Of a DNA stretch of 64,000 nt, positions 63,993 to 64,000 are shown piece after piece. This DNA comes from Pseudomonas sp. QS1027 (GTDB lineage Bacteria; Pseudomonadota; Gammaproteobacteria; Pseudomonadales; Pseudomonadaceae). Every line of letters begins with the position of its first letter. Position 1 is the stretch's first letter. The stretch is taken from the NCBI RefSeq assembly GCF_002814235.1, contig NZ_PHSU01000034.1, positions 1-64,000 of the forward strand, written 5' to 3'. The notes beneath the pieces are model-generated. The model did no database searches and was not told where the DNA came from. It worked only from the letters and a program-made list of their open reading frames with translations. Made by a program: the position numbers and the translations under genes.

Positions 63993-64000
63993 GAATTCTT

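Overview
The window reads as a chromosome segment of a fluorescens-group Pseudomonas. The core genes are GC-rich. Typical features of that group are the REP/BIME inverted repeats between genes, a PrrF-type iron sRNA, a PvdQ-type acylase, the FecI/FecR/FecA ferric citrate system and the liu (leucine/isovalerate) catabolic genes. Species identity is inferred from gene content only.

Layout. (1) 1-5.0 kb: one end of a Tn7-like transposon on the minus strand, tnsA-tnsB-tnsC-tniQ, followed by a second tniQ-family gene that runs off the left edge (1-399). An AT-rich spacer of 0.9 kb with a 33-bp palindrome separates it from the core. (2) 6.1-10.2 kb: fecI-fecR-fecA. (3) 10.3-15.9 kb: an MFS transporter, DoxX with a divergent LysR regulator, a cytosolic M14 carboxypeptidase, a Fur-controlled PrrF sRNA, a small DUF6124-like protein, and a CI/LexA-type repressor whose protease dyad looks lost. 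(4) 16.1-21.7 kb: liuA-B-C-D for leucine/isovalerate degradation. (5) 22.0-40.0 kb: an 18-kb effector island with three very large paralogues (DUF6543/'dermonecrotic toxin' N-terminus, leucine-rich repeats, NEL-type E3 ubiquitin ligase C-terminus) and one protein with a cholera/pertussis-toxin-like ADP-ribosyltransferase signature. (6) 40.7-42.1 kb: HMG-CoA lyase and a MerR regulator, which look like the liuE and liuR partners of region 4. Matching palindromes lie before liuA and before the MerR gene. (7) 42.2-55.6 kb: LysR/acyl-CoA dehydrogenase, a PstS-OmpA fusion protein, xthA, a GNAT acetyltransferase, tamA-tamB, an aldo/keto reductase with a divergent LysR, and a tiny lipoprotein. (8) 55.7-59.64 kb: a decayed T7-like (gh-1-like) prophage bounded by a 20/21-bp direct repeat. 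It holds an integrase fused in frame to the C-terminal part of the internal virion protein gp16, then the tail of the large terminase gp19, an intact gp19.5 and a T7-type promoter. (9) 59.7-64 kb: a small membrane protein, a Fur-like winged-helix protein, PvdQ-type acylase, and a second FecR-type anti-sigma factor.

How it fits together. Iron runs through the window: fecIRA, PrrF with two Fur boxes, PvdQ and a second FecR. Leucine catabolism is split by the effector island, so that liuABCD and liuE/liuR stand on either side of a likely horizontally acquired toxin cluster. The most novel parts are the NEL/ART island, the two-TniQ Tn7-like element, the protease-dead repressor with its own operator array, and the integrase-gp16 chimera. 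All functional statements are read from sequence motifs and family knowledge; no search was run.
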